DNA from: an uncultured Acetatifactor sp.
Lineage (GTDB): Bacteria > Bacillota > Clostridia > Lachnospirales > Lachnospiraceae
Reading direction: 5' to 3'
NCBI GenBank assembly: GCA_934394815.1
Contig: CAKRRD010000022.1
Location: 1 to 43,334 of the forward strand
DNA: 43,334 nt
The notes below the pieces were generated by a model that saw nothing but the letters and a program-made list of their open reading frames with translations, was not told the DNA's origin and searched no databases. This document shows positions 33,699 through 41,440 of the stretch, piece by piece (position 1 is the stretch's first letter; each line of letters opens with the position of its first letter). A program made the position numbers and the translations under genes.

Positions 33699-33729
33699 CA
33701 AAAAAACAGGGCCGCATTGCATGCCCTGT
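33699..33729 (-). terminator. Rho-independent terminator after the methionine synthase gene
   Basis: On the minus strand ACAGGGC and GCCCTGT close a 10-base loop and are followed by seven or more T. It lies about 10 bases past the stop of the YxjG-like gene and just ahead of the next promoter. Confidence 0.85.
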
Positions 33730-33739
33730 CTGTTTTTCT

Positions 33740-34861
33740 TTATTTTCCCCAGACTTCCTCCGCCACTTCTTTCACCAGCCGCAGTTTTGCCCATTGTTCT
33801 TCCTCGGTCAGCTTGTTACCGATCTCGCAGGAGGCAAATCCGCACTGGGGGCTTAAGTATAATCTCTCCAGCGGAATATATTTTGCCGCATCATGGATTC
33901 TGTCAATGACAAGCTGCTTGTCCTCCAGTACGGGAGACTTGGTGGTGATCAGTCCCAGCACTACCTTTTTCTCCCCGGATACCTTGGCCAAAGGTGCAAA
34001 ACCGCCGGATCTCTCATCGTCAAACTCCAGGAAATATGCATTCACATTCTCTTCTCCGAACAGAATGTCCGCTACGGAATCATAGGCACCTTCACTTGCA
34101 TAGGTGGAATGGAAATTGCCGCGGCATACATGGGTGTTGATGATCATATCCTTCGGTGCATTGGCGATCACCTTATTGTTGATATCCTTGTGGGCTTTCT
34201 GGAACTCCACAATTCCCTCTCTGGTGGTTCCGTACAGGGTGTGGCCGATCTTATCCGCAAACATGCCCCAGGTACAATCATCCAGCTGTAAATTCCGGCA
34301 TCCTGTCGCATAGAGATCATCGATCACTTTTCCATAGGCCGCCACGATGTCATTTACCAGTTCCTGCTCATCCGGATAATGCTTCTCTGTGCAGCCTCGG
34401 TTAAAGGGCATGGTAAACTGCGCCAGGAACTGGGCCGGGGAAGGTATGGTCTGCTTTGCTACCGTATTTTCATCCTCCAATGCTTTTACAAACCGGAAAT
34501 GCTCTACAAAAGGATGCTCTCCGGTCAGTCCGATCTTGCCTACAATGTAGGTGTCATCCACCATTGCCGCCTCGCCGTGGAACGGAAGACCCGTCTTGGT
34601 GGGAGTGTGGCCGATGCCGTCAAATCCCCACATGAAATCCAGATGCCAGGTGGCTCTGCGGAATTCACCGTCCGTGATCACATGATAGCCCAGTTCCTTG
34701 ATCTTGCTCACAAGTTCTATGATGGCTTCGTCTTCCACTTCCTTCAGTGCCGCAGCATTGATCTTTCCTTCATCAAACTGTCTTCTTGCCTTCTTCAGCT
34801 TCTCCGGTCTTAAAAAGCTTCCTACGAAATCATAACGAAAAGGTGTCTGTAAATTGCTCAT
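33740..34861 (-). CDS. YxjG/YxjH-type cobalamin-independent methionine synthase homologue
   Basis: The 373-residue protein matches the short MetE-like family (Bacillus YxjG/YxjH, about 377 residues), which carries only the C-terminal MetE barrel. Visible motifs are FVGSFLRP at the N-terminus, VITDGEFRR, LQLDDCTWG, INTHVCRGN and SPQCGFAS; the last two hold the expected zinc ligands (H and two C). It probably moves a methyl group to homocysteine. The start at MSNLQ (34861) has GGAG nine bases upstream. It has its own promoter (34932-34905) and terminator, and a LysR gene lies just upstream on the same strand. Confidence 0.88.
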   Translation of the reverse strand: MSNLQTPFRYDFVGSFLRPEKLKKARRQFDEGKINAAALKEVEDEAIIELVSKIKELGYHVITDGEFRRATWHLDFMWGFDGIGHTPTKTGLPFHGEAAMVDDTYIVGKIGLTGEHPFVEHFRFVKALEDENTVAKQTIPSPAQFLAQFTMPFNRGCTEKHYPDEQELVNDIVAAYGKVIDDLYATGCRNLQLDDCTWGMFADKIGHTLYGTTREGIVEFQKAHKDINNKVIANAPKDMIINTHVCRGNFHSTYASEGAYDSVADILFGEENVNAYFLEFDDERSGGFAPLAKVSGEKKVVLGLITTKSPVLEDKQLVIDRIHDAAKYIPLERLYLSPQCGFASCEIGNKLTEEEQWAKLRLVKEVAEEVWGK

Positions 34862-34904
34862 TGTCATTCTCTCCATTTCTTTTGTCGTTTTTTGAATTGT
34901 TCTC

Positions 34905-34932
34905 ATTATAAGAGAAATGGCGCGATCCGCAA
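34905..34932 (-). promoter_or_regulatory. Promoter of the YxjG-like gene
   Basis: The minus strand has TTGCGG (34932-34927), 16 bases and TATAAT (34910-34905), about 35 bases ahead of the ribosome site. It begins just after the LysR terminator. I saw no SAM riboswitch or T-box in the short leader. Confidence 0.7.
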
Positions 34933-34939
34933 AATACAT

Positions 34940-34980
34940 AAAAATAAGGGTTGTCCATAGTTTTAAACTATGGACAACCC
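34940..34980 (-). terminator. Rho-independent terminator after the LysR gene
   Basis: A perfect 33-base palindrome (34948-34980) with GGGTTGTCC/GGACAACCC ends, centred on TTTAAAA, is followed on the minus strand by TTATTTTTATG. It starts two bases past the LysR stop. Confidence 0.88.
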
Positions 34981-34982
34981 AT

Positions 34983-35882
34983 TCATCCTAAATACTTCTG
35001 CAGGGCCTCCAGATAGGAAGATCCCAGCCTACTGAGCATTCCCTTTCTGTGTGTGATATAACCGATCCGCATGTCACTCTCATCGGCCAGCGGCACGGCG
35101 ATAATATCTTTTCCGTTTAATTTTTTATCGATCACACCGCTGCACACGGTGTAACCGTTCAGGCCGATCAGCAGATTGAACAGTGTCGCTCTGTCCCGCA
35201 CCCGGATATTTTTCTTGCGTTCAAACTCAGAGAAGATCTCCTCTGAAAAGTAAAAGGAATTGTGCTCCCCCTGTTCAAAGGACAGGTACGGGTATTCTTC
35301 CAGTTCTTCGTTGGTGATCATGCTGTTTCCCGCCAGCGGATGTTTTCTGCTGATAAATACATGGGGTCTGGCAATAAACAACTGGTGAAATTCCAGATCG
35401 TGGGATTTCAACAGCTTACCGAGTACCGCCTCATTAAAATCATTCAGGAACAGGATCCCGATCTCGCTGCGCAAACGCGCCACATCCTCTATAATCTCAT
35501 AGGTCTGGGTCTCCCGCAGGCTAAAATCGTATTCTTCCTGTCCGTACTTTTTGATCAGATCCACGAACGCATTGACGGCAAAGGAATAATGCTGGGTGGA
35601 TACACAGAACTGCTTTTTGCCACCGGAATTTCCCTTGTATTTGTCCTCCAGGATTGCCGCCTGCTCCAACACCTGTCTCGCATATCCCAGGAAATCATCC
35701 CCTTCTTTGGAAAGCGTGATCCCCTTGTTGGTCCGGTTGAAAATAACAATATTCATTTCCTTTTCCAGCTCATGGATCGCGTTAGTCAGACTAGGCTGGG
35801 AAACATACAGCTTGTTGGCCGCTTCCGTGATGGTGCCGGTCTCCGCCACTGTTATTACATACTTTAACTGTTGAAGTGTCAT
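34983..35882 (-). CDS. LysR family transcriptional regulator
   Basis: This 299-residue regulator has an N-terminal winged helix-turn-helix (residues 1-60, with GTITEAANKLYVSQPSLTNAI) and a C-terminal ligand domain (about 90-295). The length is typical. Its ligand cannot be read from sequence. The YxjG-like gene downstream on the same strand is a candidate target, since LysR proteins often control neighbours, but it is not divergent. GGGAAG lies a few bases before the ATG, and a 29-residue peptide gene ends eight bases upstream, so the two are probably co-transcribed. Confidence 0.93.
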   Translation of the reverse strand: MTLQQLKYVITVAETGTITEAANKLYVSQPSLTNAIHELEKEMNIVIFNRTNKGITLSKEGDDFLGYARQVLEQAAILEDKYKGNSGGKKQFCVSTQHYSFAVNAFVDLIKKYGQEEYDFSLRETQTYEIIEDVARLRSEIGILFLNDFNEAVLGKLLKSHDLEFHQLFIARPHVFISRKHPLAGNSMITNEELEEYPYLSFEQGEHNSFYFSEEIFSEFERKKNIRVRDRATLFNLLIGLNGYTVCSGVIDKKLNGKDIIAVPLADESDMRIGYITHRKGMLSRLGSSYLEALQKYLG

Positions 35883-35890
35883 TATCTTCC

Positions 35891-35980
35891 CTATTTTTTA
35901 TCTTTTTTACTTTCACCGTAAATGGCAACAGCGACGCACAGGATCGCCGCTGCGATCGCCAGCCAGAATGCCAGATCCAT
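35891..35980 (-). CDS. 29-residue single-helix membrane peptide
   Basis: A short frame encodes MDLAFWLAIAAAILCVAV, then AIYGESKKDKK, a single membrane helix with a lysine-rich tail. GGGAG lies nine bases before the ATG, and it is the first gene on the LysR transcript, eight bases ahead. The shape resembles small accessory subunits of sodium symporters, but no transporter is in the window. It is not recognised with certainty; a small regulatory or partner peptide is likely. Confidence 0.6.
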   Translation of the reverse strand: MDLAFWLAIAAAILCVAVAIYGESKKDKK

Positions 35981-36016
35981 ATATTGTCACTCCCAAAGTT
36001 TTCAAAATCTCTTTCT

Positions 36017-36046
36017 AAGGTTAGCATTCGCTAACCTTCCTGTCAA
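36017..36046 (-). promoter_or_regulatory. Promoter with overlapping palindrome ahead of the small peptide and LysR genes
   Basis: The minus strand has TTGACA (36046-36041); 17 bases on is TAACCT (36023-36018), a weak -10. A perfect inverted repeat, AAGGTTAGC/GCTAACCTT with a 4-base centre (36017-36038), covers the spacer and -10. The position fits an operator, possibly for the LysR protein itself or another regulator. Confidence 0.5.
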
Positions 36047-36077
36047 TCATTCTTCCTTTGGGATACGGAATTTGTCC

Positions 36078-36308
36078 TCAGACAATATCTTTCAGTTCTT
36101 CCTCTTCCTGACGTTTCATTTTCTCAATTTCTTTTTTATCGATTTTCTCTGCTACAACAGAAATCACTGCAGTTCCGATAACAAGTACTGCGGCCTCTAA
36201 TCCAGTATTTTCATAGTCCACAAACAGAGATACTACAAACATGAGCAGTGAAGTAATAATCAGACCCGCTTCTATGTATTTTAATTTTTCCCGCCAACGC
36301 TGCATCAT
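36078..36308 (-). CDS. Small membrane protein, unknown
   Basis: The 76-residue protein has two hydrophobic helices (about 14-30 and 38-54) and a charged C-terminal tail rich in K and E (KIDKKEIEKMKRQEEEELKDIV). No family is recognised. The start overlaps the stop of the frameshifted gene upstream by four bases (ATGA), and GGGAGGG lies nine bases before it, so translation was probably coupled. Confidence 0.65.
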   Translation of the reverse strand: MMQRWREKLKYIEAGLIITSLLMFVVSLFVDYENTGLEAAVLVIGTAVISVVAEKIDKKEIEKMKRQEEEELKDIV

Positions 36309-36695
36309 AAGATCAAGCCCTCCCTTGCATCTATACCGGTCTCCTTGCGATTCAGGTAATCAAAAGAAATCATCTTGCGTTTCACATAGAGCCATTCCAG
36401 CGTCATAATAGGAATCTTGTAAGAATCTCCCCGTTCTTCCCAATATCCCACGCCGTCTTCTCTCTCCTGCTCGATCAGCATATGAATGTACGGATGTTTT
36501 CTCTTTATGGTATTTGATGGAAAAATGAACGCTGACCACGAAGATCACCAGACCCAGCAGAAACATGATAAGCGGCGGCAGGATCTGCTTCTCCTTCGTC
36601 GCACCGCAGAAATAAATAACCGGGAACACCATAAATACCAGTCCCACCATAATGAGACCGGAATAAAAGGATTCCCAACTCCTCTTTGTAAACAT
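36305..36695 (-). pseudogene. Membrane protein gene broken by a +1 frameshift
   Basis: The frame from ATG 36695 gives two membrane helices (FYSGLIMVGLVFMVFPVIYF and PPLIMFLLGLVIFVVSVHF) but turns into an arginine-rich tail after HKEK and ends at 36360. If one A is removed from the AAAA run at 36497-36500, the frame continues HPYIHMLIEQEREDG, GYWEERGDSYKIPIMTLEW and DYLNRKETGIDAREG to a TGA at 36307-36305. That restored 129-residue protein overlaps the next gene by ATGA, as coupled genes do. The cause may be a real mutation or a read error. The start has GGAG nine bases upstream. Confidence 0.75.
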
Positions 36696-36761
36696 ATCTC
36701 CCCACTCCTTTGTATTATTTTCCCCCATAGTAACACAAGAGTGGGTTATCGTCATCCTTTT

Positions 36762-37355
36762 TTAGAAAAGAATATCCTCCCGACGGATCTTATCCTTCTC
36801 CGTAATGGGGCGGATCACCCGGCAGGGAACTCCTGCTGCAATCACTCCCGCTGGAATATCATGGGTGACCACACTTCCGGCTCCGATCACAGAACCAGCG
36901 CCGATGGTCACGCCACCGCAGACCGTGGCATTTGCTCCGATCCAGACATTTTCCTCCAACGTGATCGGTGCAGAAGTACCAATCCCCTGACTGCGCTGCT
37001 CCGGATCAACTGCATGTCCGGAACATGCCAGACAGACACCGGGCGCGATAAATGCACCCGCACCGATATTGACGGGCGAAGTGTCCAGAATAACACAATT
37101 ATAATTGATGACTGTGAGTCCATGGGTGTGAATATTAAATCCGTAATCGCAGTGAAAATCCGGTTCTATGCCCGTCATCGGATGACAGGTTCCCAGAAGC
37201 TCCTGCAAGATCTCACGCCGCTTCTGCTGTTCCCCCGGAGCCGTCCGGTTATATTCCCAACAAAGCTGCTTTGCACGGTTCTGTTCCTCTCCCGGAATAT
37301 TTTCATAGCCGCTGGCATAGGCCGCAGGGCGCTTCATAATGTCTATAACGTTCAT
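36762..37355 (-). CDS. Maltose/galactoside O-acetyltransferase family protein
   Basis: The 197-residue protein belongs to the hexapeptide (left-handed beta-helix) acetyltransferases. An N-terminal helical region (EEQNRAKQLCWEYN) is followed by repeat coils: INYNCVILDTSPVNIGAGAFI, ITLEENVWIGANATVCGGVTIG, AGSVIGAGSVVTHDIP. The catalytic histidine is in CSGHAVDPEQR. It transfers acetyl groups from acetyl-CoA to sugars; the acceptor is unknown. The length matches Maa/LacA. GAGG lies 11 bases before the ATG, and it starts three bases after the DUF1579-like stop. Confidence 0.93.
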   Translation of the reverse strand: MNVIDIMKRPAAYASGYENIPGEEQNRAKQLCWEYNRTAPGEQQKRREILQELLGTCHPMTGIEPDFHCDYGFNIHTHGLTVINYNCVILDTSPVNIGAGAFIAPGVCLACSGHAVDPEQRSQGIGTSAPITLEENVWIGANATVCGGVTIGAGSVIGAGSVVTHDIPAGVIAAGVPCRVIRPITEKDKIRREDILF

Positions 37356-37358
37356 GTT

Positions 37359-37880
37359 TTACGCTTCCTCGCTTTTTCTTTTCCCGAAAACCTCACAATT
37401 TACAGTAATGTCACCATTCTCCTGAATGGTAATATTCTGCCAGTGAAATGTATTTTCATTTCTTTCCACGAAACGCCATTTTCGATTGGGATTTTCCAAA
37501 ACCGTTCCTGTCAATATTCCATTTTCCATAGTAAAACACAAATTTGTAAATTTACTCTTGCATGCATATACCATATCATAGCAATGGGTCTTTGAATTAT
37601 ATATTCTAAGTCCGACACCATACTCACCATCCGGCTGTGGAGAAGTCTCCCTCGTCGTTCTGGAAGGACATATGAACATATCTTCAATACCTATCCCGTT
37701 CAATACCCGTCTGAAGATCCACTCTCCTTTTAACTGGCGCTGCGGCCTGCTACGATCACCATCTATAAATTTATCTTTATAATCAAATTCCCAATCACCC
37801 AATAGTGGAGCAAACCAATCATATTCCTCCGGAATAGTTTCTTCCGATTGTCCATATAAAGCTTCTATAAAGCTATCCAT
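37359..37880 (-). CDS. DUF1579-like protein, unknown function
   Basis: This 173-residue soluble protein contains FAPLLGDWEFDYKD, GEWIFRRVLNGIGIEDMF and YNSKTHCYDMVYAC, a pattern of beta strands like DUF1579/lipocalin-type proteins. Its ligand is unknown. The start is not certain: ATG at 37880 has GGAAGG 11 bases upstream, while a TTG at 37925 has GAAGG six bases upstream and would add 15 residues. It is more AT-rich than its neighbours. It lies between HD-GYP and acetyltransferase genes on one transcript. Confidence 0.65.
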   Translation of the reverse strand: MDSFIEALYGQSEETIPEEYDWFAPLLGDWEFDYKDKFIDGDRSRPQRQLKGEWIFRRVLNGIGIEDMFICPSRTTRETSPQPDGEYGVGLRIYNSKTHCYDMVYACKSKFTNLCFTMENGILTGTVLENPNRKWRFVERNENTFHWQNITIQENGDITVNCEVFGKRKSEEA

Positions 37881-37943
37881 AATGTTTTTTGCCTTCCTTG
37901 TACCTGCGTCAAATTCTTCCGGCAATAATTGCCTTCACTTCTT

Positions 37944-39146
37944 TTATCCCCGAAAGCAATCCTCGACCTGTTTCACAATCGTTTCATCCAGCCAGCCCTT
38001 CTTCGCCATATCCCACAGGATCTCACAGGCTTTTTCGTGAGACATGCCCTGTTTATAGGGACGGCTTTCCGTCAGTGCCTGATAGATATCTATGCATGCC
38101 ATCATGCGCTCCTGTGTGTTCAGTTCTGCGGCAGTCTTGCCAAATGGATAACCGGTTCCGTCCAATCGTTCATGGTGAAAGGCCGCCCAGTCGCGGATCT
38201 CGTCAAAATCATCCACGTCGGACAAAATAGAATAGGTATATGCCGCATGATGCTTCATCACGGCAAATTCATCTTCCGTAAGTCTTCCCGGTTTCTCCAG
38301 GATCTCATTTCCTACCGCTACTTTTCCGATGTCGTGCAAAGCGCCCGCAAGGTACATTTTCTGCACGGTTTCTTCATCAAATCCCATATAACGGCTCAAC
38401 CGTTCCGCATCCTCTGCTACACCGATGGAATGGGTGCTGGTGAATGGAGATTTGTAATCGACGATCTGTGCAAAAAAGCTTGCCAGCTCCTTGATCTGCG
38501 CGAAGCTTAGCTCCTGTTTGATGCGGGGGATTTTCTCCCACAGATTTTTCTCAAAGCTATCCTCTCCCAGTGTCAGAAAATGCGGCAGGGGAAACGCCTG
38601 TAAGAAAGCATCCACACATTCTTTGTCCACAACGGTTCCTTCATTTTTGTGAAGATATCCACAAGCTTTATTGAAAATATCCTCCGTAAATCCCTTTGCA
38701 CCGTATGCCCGGTCCAGCAGATCGCTTAAATGAATGATGCGGGAAAAAAGCGGAATCTCTTCCCATTTTTTTCCAAACGGTCCACTCCCATTGGCATTTT
38801 CATGGTGATATAGAATTACATTCTTCACATCCGTATGGAAGGGAAGCCTCTGTATATTTTTTTCACCCAGAGTACAGTGAATTCCTACCTGAGAAGTTTG
38901 CGAAACATTTGCAACATCCTTATGTAATTCTTCCTGAATATACTGTGTCAGTGCATTATCATGAAGCAGGGCACATGCTGCCAGATCCTGCAGGCTCTCA
39001 CCGCTGATCCCCAGCTGCTCTGCCATGCAGACACTCATGTATGCCACACGCTTCGCATGTTTGTCAGACACATGTACCAGTTCTGCCTCCACACAGTCCA
39101 AAGCATACGAACAGGCTGACAATAATCCTAAAACATCTAATACCAT
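37944..39146 (-). CDS. Tandem HD-domain protein with C-terminal HD-GYP c-di-GMP phosphodiesterase
   Basis: The 400-residue cytoplasmic protein has two HD-type domains. The C-terminal one (about 215-400) has HDIGK near residue 270, HHAAYT, HHERLDGTGYP (near 322-332) and a DIYQALTESRPYK segment, the full HD-GYP set that hydrolyses c-di-GMP. The N-terminal half has LLHDN, HCTLGEKN and HHENANGSGPFGK, a weaker HD-GYP-like copy that may be inactive. No sensor or membrane region is seen. GGAG lies eight bases before the ATG, which overlaps the stop of a decayed small gene by one base. Confidence 0.9.
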   Translation of the reverse strand: MVLDVLGLLSACSYALDCVEAELVHVSDKHAKRVAYMSVCMAEQLGISGESLQDLAACALLHDNALTQYIQEELHKDVANVSQTSQVGIHCTLGEKNIQRLPFHTDVKNVILYHHENANGSGPFGKKWEEIPLFSRIIHLSDLLDRAYGAKGFTEDIFNKACGYLHKNEGTVVDKECVDAFLQAFPLPHFLTLGEDSFEKNLWEKIPRIKQELSFAQIKELASFFAQIVDYKSPFTSTHSIGVAEDAERLSRYMGFDEETVQKMYLAGALHDIGKVAVGNEILEKPGRLTEDEFAVMKHHAAYTYSILSDVDDFDEIRDWAAFHHERLDGTGYPFGKTAAELNTQERMMACIDIYQALTESRPYKQGMSHEKACEILWDMAKKGWLDETIVKQVEDCFRG

Positions 39147-39404
39147 TATTTCTTCTCCATTACTCTTTTGTTATATTTCTTTTCCGCACAGATATAGTCG
39201 CTGACTCTTCCCAACACGATCGGAGAAAAGCCAATAGAATCAGCCGGAAGAGTGTACAGCATGCCCTCACACTCTTTTCCGGCTTTTATCATTTTCCCTG
39301 TTTTCTCAAAAATCACCAGGGATTTCTCATCCTATTTTACTTTTTTCTTATAATCATAGATCTTAATATCTGCACAAAAGCTCTGAAGGGGTAAACTTTT
39401 CCAT
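39146..39404 (-). pseudogene. Decayed small gene coupled to the HD-GYP gene
   Basis: From ATG 39404, which has GGAGG seven bases upstream, the frame reads MEKFTPSEL and stops after 13 codons. Removing one T from the TTTT run restores CADIKIYDYKKKVK, then an in-frame TAG, then DEKSLVIFEKTGKMIKAGKE, CEGMLYTLPADSIGFSP and IVLGRVSDYICAEKKYNKR down to a TAA at 39148-39146 that overlaps the HD-GYP ATG (TAATG). So a roughly 85-residue gene has one frameshift and one stop. Its promoter, TTGAAC-17-TATACT (39462-39434), is intact. No family is recognised. Confidence 0.65.
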
Positions 39405-39433
39405 CCCGGCACCTCCGTTCGTTTCCGGAAATA

Positions 39434-39462
39434 AGTATACCTCTTCTGCCCTGCCAGTTCAA
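39434..39462 (-). promoter_or_regulatory. Promoter of the decayed gene and HD-GYP transcript
   Basis: The minus strand has TTGAAC (39462-39457), 17 bases and TATACT (39439-39434). The start would be near 39427, followed by GGAGG at 39416-39412. It is the only clear promoter for the HD-GYP, DUF1579-like and acetyltransferase genes. Confidence 0.7.
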
Positions 39463-39535
39463 TCCGGTTCTTTTACCGGGGAATCTGGGTCTCTTCCTTG
39501 TGCTCCACAGGCAGACAACTCCCGTGTCATAATTC

Positions 39536-40519
39536 TCAGGCCTCTTGGGATTTTTCTTTTCCCTCAATAATCGTCTTTACCTCTTCTATTGTTTTATCTG
39601 TTGCAGATGCAATCTGTTCTATTGAAAGACCATTTTTATACATTTTTGTAATAAGTTCTGCATGGCCCTCTCTACGTCCCTCTTCCAACCCTTCTCTGCG
39701 TCCAATTGCAATACCTTCTTCCTTAACTCCCTGGCTCAAATTACACATAGTGCTCATATCCTTTCTGAAATTCTCTTCTAATGGGATATCATATTCATTT
39801 CCAATAATATCCAGCTTCTCATCTATAGTAAGCTCTCTGGACAATAATGCTCCCAACAGACGATGTAACTCGTAGGTCTCATCATGTTCCGGCAGTTCCT
39901 TTGCAAGACCTATCATAATGATATTCAACAGATCCAGATTACCTTTCCATTCATAAGAACCGATCAGGTCTTCTTTGGTCAGATGAATATGGCTCATGGT
40001 GTTTTCCTCCATATTCATACAAATCCAAATAGAATAGACACTTTTAATGTCATCGTAACTCGAATTCTCGAAATCTCGTTCCTTCTGGGAAGAAACCAGT
40101 CTGCTTACATAGAATACTGCCCGGTTCAGGATCTCATAGTCGCTGGGTTCATCCTTTTGCGCTTCCACATTAATGATGATCTGTGACAGTCCATCCTTCA
40201 TCCGTACATAAAATACAATGTCAAAACGCACCAGGCCTTCGTTCAATTCCTGATTCTCTGTATTAAAACCAACAAGGCGTTGACCGTTCTGAAAATGCAC
40301 CGCATTCGTCAGTCCCGGCTCCACCGGCATGGCGCTGATATAAGGAAGTCCCTCTATCAGTGCTGCTACCTCGAGCGGATCCATCCCCTTAAATTCCTCC
40401 ACGGTCTTCACCAGGATCCGCGCCAGGATGATCTTATGTGCTATCAGGCGTTTTGCGCTGTTATCGTATTGGGCGTCTCTGTCTGTTGCCATTACTGCAC
40501 TCTTTAATTCCGTATTCAA
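39536..40519 (-). CDS. Rpn family (PD-(D/E)XK nuclease family transposase) protein
   Basis: The 327-residue protein fits the Rpn/PDDEXK-transposase-like family: an N-terminal region (HKIILARILVKTVEEF), a nuclease core with RFDIVFYVRMKDG and INVEAQKD (around residues 98-123) and a C-terminal part with GxxxGRREG-type repeats (EEGIAIGRREGLEEGRREG). E. coli Rpn proteins cut DNA and raise recombination; members are often unlinked to true transposons. No inverted repeats flank it, so it is a stand-alone gene. The start is TTG with AAGGAGG six bases upstream. Confidence 0.85.
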   Translation of the reverse strand: MNTELKSAVMATDRDAQYDNSAKRLIAHKIILARILVKTVEEFKGMDPLEVAALIEGLPYISAMPVEPGLTNAVHFQNGQRLVGFNTENQELNEGLVRFDIVFYVRMKDGLSQIIINVEAQKDEPSDYEILNRAVFYVSRLVSSQKERDFENSSYDDIKSVYSIWICMNMEENTMSHIHLTKEDLIGSYEWKGNLDLLNIIMIGLAKELPEHDETYELHRLLGALLSRELTIDEKLDIIGNEYDIPLEENFRKDMSTMCNLSQGVKEEGIAIGRREGLEEGRREGHAELITKMYKNGLSIEQIASATDKTIEEVKTIIEGKEKSQEA

Positions 40520-40587
40520 TGGTTTCCTCCTTTTGTGTCAGGTAATCATAGATACCGCCGAAAATAAAAGGATTTCGCCATATCTAC

Positions 40588-40616
40588 ATTATAACTTACC
40601 TGTTTTTCTGATACAA
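40588..40616 (-). promoter_or_regulatory. Promoter of the Rpn family gene
   Basis: The minus strand has TTGTAT (40616-40611), 17 bases and TATAAT (40593-40588), about 60 bases before the TTG start. Confidence 0.75.
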
Positions 40617-40797
40617 CTGATTTTCTTTCTGTGTGGGTTTTCCTCTTCCCTTCTTCCTGGTTCTATGATTTAGGGAATCGGATGGGACATCAGCTTTCGC
40701 TGACATAGAAATTTTCATAAGTGAAATGTACTTATACGCAAAGTATAACTTATAATTCCTAATTAGACAATAAATATATTTTAATATCTAAATAAAA

Positions 40798-40844
40798 TTG
40801 TCTTTTAAGTGTAATAGTATAATTACCCCTTAAAAGACAATTCT
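40798..40844 (-). terminator. Rho-independent terminator after the lipoprotein gene
   Basis: On the minus strand AATTGTCTTTTAAG and CTTAAAAGACAATT pair as 14-base arms, extended by GTAAT/ATTAC, and are followed by TTATTTAG. The stem is A/T-rich and nearly symmetric, so it may work in both directions. Confidence 0.78.
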
Positions 40845-40892
40845 ATAAATGATAATTTACCACGGTGATTTCTTATTAAATAATCCGGTTAC

Positions 40893-41339
40893 TTACTTCG
40901 ATATTATTTCAACAGTCGGCGATATGCTCTCCAACCCGAGTTCGTCATCTTCCGCAACTCTATAATCAGTAACATCTATTGAATACATATAGTCCGAAAT
41001 CTCTGGATTTTTCTCATCAGCCGGAAGTTCAACTTCAAATGTCTTGAACTCAAACACATAAACCGTTCCTTCAACAAGCTTTCCGGTCATATCTTCCTGA
41101 AAGCGAAGTAAAAAGGGTGTAGTCTGAAAGAAGTGAACTACGGCAATCGTTTTTCCCGGAAGCGCACAGTAATCCGGCAAGAGTTGTTCAACGGTAGCTG
41201 TAAAAGACCCCGAAAACTGTGCATAGCACTTTTGGGGGGCGGTCATTTGCTGCGTATCTGAACTTTGATCATTATTTCCACAACCAGCCAATGAAAAAAC
41301 CAACACAAGACAAAGAACCATTGCAATAATCTTTTTCAT
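40893..41339 (-). CDS. Predicted lipoprotein, unknown function
   Basis: The 148-residue protein has a lipoprotein signal peptide: MKKIIAMVLCLVLVFSLAGC, with LAGC as the lipobox and C20 as the lipidated residue. The mature part (GNNDQSSDTQ linker, then a beta-rich domain with YVFEFKTFEVELPADEKNP) shows no known family. It should sit on the outer face of the membrane. Composition is AT-rich. A GGGAGGAAAC site precedes the ATG. Confidence 0.82.
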   Translation of the reverse strand: MKKIIAMVLCLVLVFSLAGCGNNDQSSDTQQMTAPQKCYAQFSGSFTATVEQLLPDYCALPGKTIAVVHFFQTTPFLLRFQEDMTGKLVEGTVYVFEFKTFEVELPADEKNPEISDYMYSIDVTDYRVAEDDELGLESISPTVEIISK

Positions 41340-41390
41340 ACTGTTTCCTCCCTCAAATTCCGACTTAGTTCAATTCACTTTTATCATATA

Positions 41391-41440
41391 AAAAAGTCTC
41401 CCTTTCAAATATTATTATATCCAAAAAGGAGAGCTTTTTC
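41391..41440 (-). terminator. Candidate terminator after the zinc-ribbon gene
   Basis: On the minus strand CTCTCCTTTTT and AAAGGGAGA form an imperfect stem around an AT-rich loop, followed by a CTTTTTT tract. It lies about 70 bases past the stop of the gene at 41509. The 69 bases between show nothing I can assign. Confidence 0.5.

Larger units (their letters stand above)
40520..40892. other. AT-rich intergenic region with one promoter and one terminator
   Basis: These 373 bases hold no gene I can support. They contain the Rpn promoter, a small TCAGC/GCTGA hairpin at 40690-40703 and the lipoprotein terminator. The stretch between 40704 and 40797 is very AT-rich and shows no further structure I can assign. 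Confidence 0.7.

Noticed and set aside
34862..34983. Leader of the methionine synthase-like gene checked for a SAM riboswitch or T-box
   Set aside because: The leader after the promoter is only about 40 bases; the large palindrome there is the LysR terminator.
39337..39567. 76-codon minus-strand open frame in the gap before the HD-GYP gene
   Set aside because: It crosses the TTGAAC-TATACT promoter and is very R/G-rich; the decayed gene in another frame explains the region better.
39536..40519. Rpn gene considered as part of an insertion sequence
   Set aside because: No terminal inverted repeats or target duplications flank it, and it has a normal promoter of its own.
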